From an uncultured Eubacteriaceae bacterium (GTDB lineage: Bacteria; Bacillota; Clostridia; Eubacteriales; Eubacteriaceae), in contig CANQNI010000042.1 of assembly GCA_947625175.1 (NCBI GenBank), forward strand, positions 1-10,399: a stretch of 10,399 nt of DNA. Reading direction: 5' to 3'. The notes under the pieces were generated by a model, which saw nothing but the letters and a program-made list of their open reading frames with translations, was not told where the DNA came from and searched no databases. This document shows positions 6,931-10,399 of this stretch, piece after piece; position 1 is the stretch's first letter, and the number at the start of each line of letters is the position of its first letter. The translations under genes and the position numbers were made by a program.

Positions 6931-8308
6931 CAAATAAATGCCTTGCTACATAAACTCCGTTCGCAGAAGCTTGAATTAAACCTCTTGTAATACCAGCACC
7001 ATCTCCTAAAGTAAAAAGATTTTTAACACTAGTCTGAAAATGATCATCCACTTTAATTTTATTTGAATAAAATTTGACTTCTATGCCATGTAAAAGCGTT
7101 TCATCTGAAGTAAGACCAGGAGTTACTTTATCTAAAGCTTCTAACATCTCTATTATATCCGTCATAATACGATAAGGTAATACTAAGCCTAAGTCACCTG
7201 GAATAGCATCTTTTAAAGTTGGTGTTATATTATTTCGATACAGTCTTTCTTCAGTAGTTCTTCTTCCCCGAATAAAATCCCCATATCGTTGTACAAGAAT
7301 TTTATTTCCAGTTATCATATTTCCTAGATTAGCTATATGTTTTCCATATTCAATAGGTGAATTAAATGGTTCAGTGAATCCTTTCGAGACCAGTAAAGCA
7401 AAATTTGTATTATCAGTTTTAGCAGAACTATCTTTATAAGAATGACCATTAACTACTGCTAATTCATCATAATATTCTGATGTAACTTCTCCTCCTGGAT
7501 TAGAGCAAAAAGTTCTAACTTTATCATCAAAAGTTGGAGTATAGTATATTAGCTTTCCTTCATATAAAGCATCATTTATTTCTTCCATGACTTCATTTCG
7601 GGTTTCTACTCTAACTCCAATATCCACTTTTCCAACGGTTCTTTCAATATTATGTTTATGACAAAGTTGTTCTAACCAGTCACTTCCTTCTCTTCCAACT
7701 GAAACAATAATACGATCCGCAAAGTAATCCCCTAATTGAGTTGAAACACCTAACGCTTCGTTATTTTCTATGATAATATCTTCAACAGACGTATTGAAGA
7801 AAATTTGGATGTTATCCTGATTCATTAGATAATCTTGAATCTTTTTATAAATCTTTTCTCCAACTTCAGTTCCCATATGTCTAACCGGGCACTCAACCAG
7901 TTTTAAATTTGATCGGATTGCTTTTTTTCGAATTCTCTCAATAGCTTCTTTATTATCTATTCCATAAATATGAGGATCAGCTCCATATTTTAAATAAATA
8001 TCGTCAGTGTATTTAATTAAATCAACTGTTTCATCATACCCTATATGTTCAGGCAGTTCACCACCTACTTCTGGAGCTAGAGATAATTTTCCATCAGAAA
8101 AAGCACCTGCACCAGCAAATCCTGTTGTTATACTACAAGGTTTACAATGAGCGCATTTTCCAGTTAAACGCTTAGGACATTTTCTTAAGCCGATAGGATT
8201 TCCTTTTTCAAATATTAAAATATTTTTATCCGGCTGTTTATCTAATAATTCTAAAGCTGTAAAAATTCCTGATGGTCCAGCTCCGACAATAATAACATCA
8301 GATTTCAT
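6923..8308 (-). CDS. FAD-dependent oxidoreductase, COG2509 type, with four-cysteine cluster
   Basis: Predicted cytosolic flavoprotein dehydrogenase of unknown substrate. The N-terminal Rossmann dinucleotide-binding motif GAGPSG is at 9-14, with the acidic end of the second strand at Glu34. After it comes CPKRLTGKCAHCKPC (44-58), giving Cys44, Cys52, Cys55 and Cys58, then GFAGAGAFSDGKL (63-75). A second FAD-contact strand ends in IIVSVGREG (200-208). The C-terminal FAD motif LFTLGDGAGITRGLIQASANG occupies 431-451. Length (461) fits the family. The cysteine spacing could hold an iron-sulfur cluster or redox disulfide, which I infer and cannot show. It follows dnaB by 39 bases with no terminator and no clear Shine-Dalgarno, and overlaps rsmI, so it belongs to the same transcription unit. 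Its role among translation genes is not evident from sequence. Confidence 0.9.
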   Translation of the reverse strand: MKSDVIIVGAGPSGIFTALELLDKQPDKNILIFEKGNPIGLRKCPKRLTGKCAHCKPCSITTGFAGAGAFSDGKLSLAPEVGGELPEHIGYDETVDLIKYTDDIYLKYGADPHIYGIDNKEAIERIRKKAIRSNLKLVECPVRHMGTEVGEKIYKKIQDYLMNQDNIQIFFNTSVEDIIIENNEALGVSTQLGDYFADRIIVSVGREGSDWLEQLCHKHNIERTVGKVDIGVRVETRNEVMEEINDALYEGKLIYYTPTFDDKVRTFCSNPGGEVTSEYYDELAVVNGHSYKDSSAKTDNTNFALLVSKGFTEPFNSPIEYGKHIANLGNMITGNKILVQRYGDFIRGRRTTEERLYRNNITPTLKDAIPGDLGLVLPYRIMTDIIEMLEALDKVTPGLTSDETLLHGIEVKFYSNKIKVDDHFQTSVKNLFTLGDGAGITRGLIQASANGVYVARHLFDE

Positions 8309-8347
8309 TTCAAATTTTCTAGATAATTTTAATTGAATAAATTGAAT

Positions 8348-9679
8348 TTAAGAAGCTTCCTCATCCTCTTCTCCAGAATAATTAGAAAACTTAGCAAATT
8401 TCGCTAGCCAACTTAAATTGATTTTTCCAGTAGGTCCATTTCGATGTTTAGCAATATTAAGTTCAGCTACATAAGGACTTTTTTCAGAATCATAATAGGA
8501 CTCACGAAACAAAAACATTACAATATCAGCATCCTGTTCTATGGATCCGGAATCTCTTAAATCACTTAATATTGGTCTTTTATCCTGTCGACCTTCAGGA
8601 CCACGCGCTAACTGACTTAAACAGATAACCGGACATTTCATTTCTCTGGCTAACTGTTTTAAATTTCTAGAAATTTCAGAAATTTCATTTTGTCTATTTT
8701 CAGTTCGACGAGTTCCCCTCATTAATTGCATATAGTCAATTATAATTAAATCTATTCCATCTTCTAGTTTATTTTTGCGACAGATACTGCTAATGTCTGG
8801 AACAGTTAAGCCAGGAAAATCACTTATTTTAATATTACTTCTAGCTATATTTTCTGTTGACTGAATTAAAGCGTTCCATTTCTTTGTTGTTAAGTTTCCA
8901 GATTTAATGTCTTCAGCTTCAACTAAAGATTCAGATAAAATCATTCTTCTAGCCAATTGTTCACTGCTCATTTCAAGTGAAAAAATTAATACTTTCTTAT
9001 TATTATTTAATGCGGCATTAATTGCTATATTAAGTGCTAAAGCTGTTTTTCCCATCGACGGCCTTGCAGCTAATATAATTAAATCTGATTTTTGAAAACC
9101 ATTTGTTATTTTATCTAAATCCACAAATCCAGAAGGAATACCAGTTAACTTACCTCTATTTTCAATGGTTTTATTAATATCAGCTAATGAATCCAAAGCA
9201 ATATCATTAATATCACGAAGATTACGTTGATCTGTTTCTGAATGTGATAAATTATAAATTTTTGTTTCGGCTTCAGTAAGTAAATCGTCTACATTTTCAT
9301 GATGATTATAAGCTGCCTCTGTTATTTCATTTGAAGCCTGAATAAGAGATCGGGTAATACTTAAATCTTTTATTATTTTTGAATATTCTTTTACATTAAA
9401 AGTTGTTGCTTTTCGCATTAATTCAAAAATATATTCTGGACCTCCTGCTTTTTGTAATGAACCTTTACTTTCCAAAACATTCGTAAGCGTAGTTAAATCA
9501 ATCGCTTCTTCATTGTTATGTAAGGTTTCAATAGCAGAAAAGATTTCTCTATTTTTCGGGTAATAAAAATCATCTGCCGTTAAATTATAATCACTATTAA
9601 ATGAATTTGGATTAATAATAAAACAACCAAGAAGAGATTCTTCTGCTTCCTGGCTATGAGGCGGGACTCTTTGAGGCAT
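8348..9679 (-). CDS. dnaB: Replicative DNA helicase DnaB
   Basis: Hexameric ATP-dependent helicase that unwinds DNA at the replication fork (DnaC in Bacillus subtilis naming). The N-terminal helical collar domain covers about 8-105 and begins with the typical PPHSQEAEESLLG. The RecA-like motor covers about 178-430. Walker A is AARPSMGKTA (204-213; Lys211, Thr212), FSLEMS at 233-238 carries the catalytic glutamate region, Walker B is LIIIDYMQLM (311-320; Asp315), and the LSQLARGPEGRQDKRP to SDLRDSGSIEQDAD block (354-385) holds DnaB motif 4 elements. Length 443 is normal and no intein interrupts the motor. The ATG is 5 bases downstream of a strong AAGGAG, the best Shine-Dalgarno in the window. 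The preceding rplI ends at an intrinsic terminator, so dnaB depends on readthrough or its own promoter. Confidence 0.98.
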   Translation of the reverse strand: MPQRVPPHSQEAEESLLGCFIINPNSFNSDYNLTADDFYYPKNREIFSAIETLHNNEEAIDLTTLTNVLESKGSLQKAGGPEYIFELMRKATTFNVKEYSKIIKDLSITRSLIQASNEITEAAYNHHENVDDLLTEAETKIYNLSHSETDQRNLRDINDIALDSLADINKTIENRGKLTGIPSGFVDLDKITNGFQKSDLIILAARPSMGKTALALNIAINAALNNNKKVLIFSLEMSSEQLARRMILSESLVEAEDIKSGNLTTKKWNALIQSTENIARSNIKISDFPGLTVPDISSICRKNKLEDGIDLIIIDYMQLMRGTRRTENRQNEISEISRNLKQLAREMKCPVICLSQLARGPEGRQDKRPILSDLRDSGSIEQDADIVMFLFRESYYDSEKSPYVAELNIAKHRNGPTGKINLSWLAKFAKFSNYSGEEDEEAS

Positions 9680-9684
9680 AAAAG

Positions 9685-9690
9685 CTCCTT
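9685..9690 (-). promoter_or_regulatory. Strong ribosome binding site of dnaB
   Basis: AAGGAG on the minus strand, 5 bases before the dnaB ATG. It fixes the start and stands out because most other genes here have weak or no Shine-Dalgarno. It lies just past the T tract of the rplI terminator. Confidence 0.85.
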
Positions 9691-9693
9691 AGC

Positions 9694-9723
9694 AATAAAA
9701 AAGCGCCTATAAAACAGACGCTT
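9694..9723 (-). terminator. Intrinsic terminator between rplI and dnaB
   Basis: On the minus strand the arms AAGCGTC (9717-9723) and GGCGCTT (9701-9707) form a 7-bp stem with one G-U pair and a 9-base loop (9708-9716), followed by TTTTATT. It starts 3 bases after the rplI stop codon, which is itself followed by TAG as a second stop. It is shorter than the terminator at 2114-2146 and its T tract is broken by one A, so partial termination (attenuation) is plausible. Confidence 0.8.
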
Positions 9724-9737
9724 CTATTATTTTTCAA
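9709..9737 (-). promoter_or_regulatory. Possible dnaB promoter embedded in the rplI terminator
   Basis: The minus strand has TTGAAA (9732-9737; five of six to TTGACA) at the end of rplI, then exactly 17 bases, then TTTTAT (9709-9714; four of six to TATAAT) inside the terminator loop. Transcription would start near the 3' arm and make a short leader with the dnaB Shine-Dalgarno. This is a consensus match in AT-rich DNA, so it is only a suggestion, but the position would explain how dnaB is expressed past the terminator. Confidence 0.3.
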
Positions 9738-10173
9738 CAACATTAACTTTTAAGGTTGCTTCAATTTCTGGATATGGTTTTACAGTAACTTCATGAACTC
9801 CTAATGTTCTTAACGGCTCTTTTAATACAATTTTCTTTTTATCTACACTAATATCTTTTTCATTTTTTAAATTATCAACTATATCTCGAGTCGTTATACT
9901 ACCAAACAGTTTACCAGTTTCACCAGCTTTTGCTGGAATTTCCAGTTCTGTTTCATTTAGAATTTCAGCAAGCTTTTCAGCTGCTTCTTTATTGGCGGCA
10001 TTTATCTTGGCCTGTTCTGTTTTAATTTCCTCTATTTTTTCCAGATTTTCTTTAGTTCCTGGAATAGCTCTATTCTTTTTTAATAAATAGTTATTGGCAT
10101 ACCCTCTCTTAACATCAACTACATCCCCAGGTATTCCCAAGTTTGGTATTTCTTCAAGCAATATTATCTTCAA
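9727..10173 (-). CDS. rplI: 50S ribosomal protein L9
   Basis: Large-subunit protein binding domain V of 23S rRNA near the L1 stalk, helping maintain reading frame. At 148 residues it has normal length. The N-terminal domain carries the full L9 signature GIPGDVVDVKRGYANNYL (13-30). A long charged central helix runs from about 41 to 74, and the C-terminal domain (about 82-146) contains GKLFGSITTRDIV and the LKEPLRTLGVHEV segment. Translation starts at TTG: the MKIILLEE start is where L9 proteins begin, no in-frame ATG lies nearby, and AAAGGG (10183-10188) is 9 bases upstream. The gene overlaps the end of the upstream phosphoesterase gene by 20 bases, so its translation may be coupled. gdpP-rplI-dnaB is a conserved Bacillota order. 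Confidence 0.98.
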   Translation of the reverse strand: MKIILLEEIPNLGIPGDVVDVKRGYANNYLLKKNRAIPGTKENLEKIEEIKTEQAKINAANKEAAEKLAEILNETELEIPAKAGETGKLFGSITTRDIVDNLKNEKDISVDKKKIVLKEPLRTLGVHEVTVKPYPEIEATLKVNVVEK

Positions 10174-10399
10174 TTTCAGAATCCCTTTCTATGAAATATT
10201 TGTTTATTTGATTTAATAAGATATCTTTTGATTCAATCAAATCATTTGTTTCTTTAAGCTGAGCACCAGCCATATTAAAATGACCTCCTCCACCTAAATT
10301 TTCAAGAATAATCTGAACATTGATATCTTTTCTACTACGTCCCGAAATGCTTATTTCATTTTGAGATTTTAAAATAACAAAACTTGCTTTTATATTCTT
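10154..10399 (-). CDS. gdpP: C-terminal end of DHH/DHHA1 phosphoesterase, GdpP-like (partial)
   Basis: Only the last 81 residues are in the window; the N-terminus lies beyond the right edge. The frame is open from the edge to TGA and reads through a DHHA1 domain with SGRSRKDINVQ, then the hallmark GGGGHFNMAGAQ. These glycines and the histidine form the substrate-side motif of the DHHA1 subdomain. In Bacillota the DHH protein encoded directly before rplI is normally GdpP (YybT), a membrane-bound c-di-AMP phosphodiesterase with PAS and degenerate GGDEF domains; none of those upstream domains can be seen here. The DHHA1 call rests on sequence, and the GdpP identity on the rplI-dnaB neighbourhood. 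The stop lies 20 bases inside rplI. An oligoribonuclease-type NrnA is the main alternative. Confidence 0.82.
   Translation of the reverse strand, partial: KNIKASFVILKSQNEISISGRSRKDINVQIILENLGGGGHFNMAGAQLKETNDLIESKDILLNQINKYFIERDSEIEDNIA

Noticed and set aside
8331..8347. Direct repeat AATTGAAT, two copies with a 9-base period, in the dnaB/FAD enzyme gap
   Set aside because: Eight bases of A/T/G in AT-rich spacer, only two copies, with no symmetry or second occurrence that suggests an operator.
8907..9095. Plus-strand open frame of 62 codons within dnaB
   Set aside because: It is antisense to the conserved Walker A region of dnaB; its hydrophobic composition is explained by the complement, and no family is recognisable.
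1..10399. CRISPR array, tRNA/rRNA, insertion sequence, prophage or defence island
   Set aside because: No repeated spaced units, no cloverleaf-like segment, no transposase, integrase or nuclease gene, and essentially no gap long enough to hide one; the largest intergenic gap is 136 bases.

Overview
The window is AT-rich (about 30% G+C by eye). Every gene I can support lies on the minus strand, so the biological reading order runs from high to low coordinates. The protein families and gene content suggest a low-G+C Bacillota chromosome, probably an anaerobic clostridial or Halanaerobiales-type lineage. That assignment is inference from gene content and codon use; no rRNA or other taxonomic marker is present. 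The region is a co-directional housekeeping block. I see no phage, insertion sequence, CRISPR array, tRNA, toxin-antitoxin or defence module.

In transcription order the first block is the C-terminal end of a DHH/DHHA1 phosphoesterase (GdpP-like, cut by the right edge), then rplI (ribosomal protein L9), which overlaps it and starts with TTG. A compact intrinsic terminator follows rplI. The second block starts just beyond it: dnaB (replicative helicase), a COG2509-type FAD-dependent oxidoreductase with a four-cysteine cluster, rsmI (16S rRNA 2'-O-methyltransferase), metG (methionyl-tRNA synthetase with a C-terminal tRNA-binding domain), and a membrane-anchored LTA synthase-like phosphoglycerol transferase. 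FAD gene/rsmI and rsmI/metG overlap by about 8 bases. metG and the LTA synthase-like gene are 17 bases apart. The block ends at a strong intrinsic terminator touching the LTA synthase-like stop codon.

The third block begins after a 136-base gap holding a candidate extended -10 promoter. It has an Orn/Lys/Arg decarboxylase-family PLP enzyme (YaaO-like) and, 4 bases later, a thymidylate kinase-family gene that runs to the left edge and is almost complete. Its Walker A motif has Gln in place of the usual Ser/Thr after the lysine.

In Bacillus subtilis the same conserved neighbourhood runs yaaO-tmk-...-rsmI-abrB-metS, and gdpP-rplI-dnaB lies elsewhere. Here rsmI-metG comes before yaaO-tmk, and the block is joined directly to gdpP-rplI-dnaB. 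The shared themes are replication (DnaB, Tmk), translation (L9, RsmI, MetG) and the cell envelope or c-di-AMP (LTA synthase-like protein, GdpP-like protein). I did not find a clearly new biological system. The points most worth checking are the Gln-type Walker A kinase, a possible dnaB promoter embedded in the rplI terminator, the cysteine cluster in the oxidoreductase, and an envelope-polymer gene placed in a translation operon.
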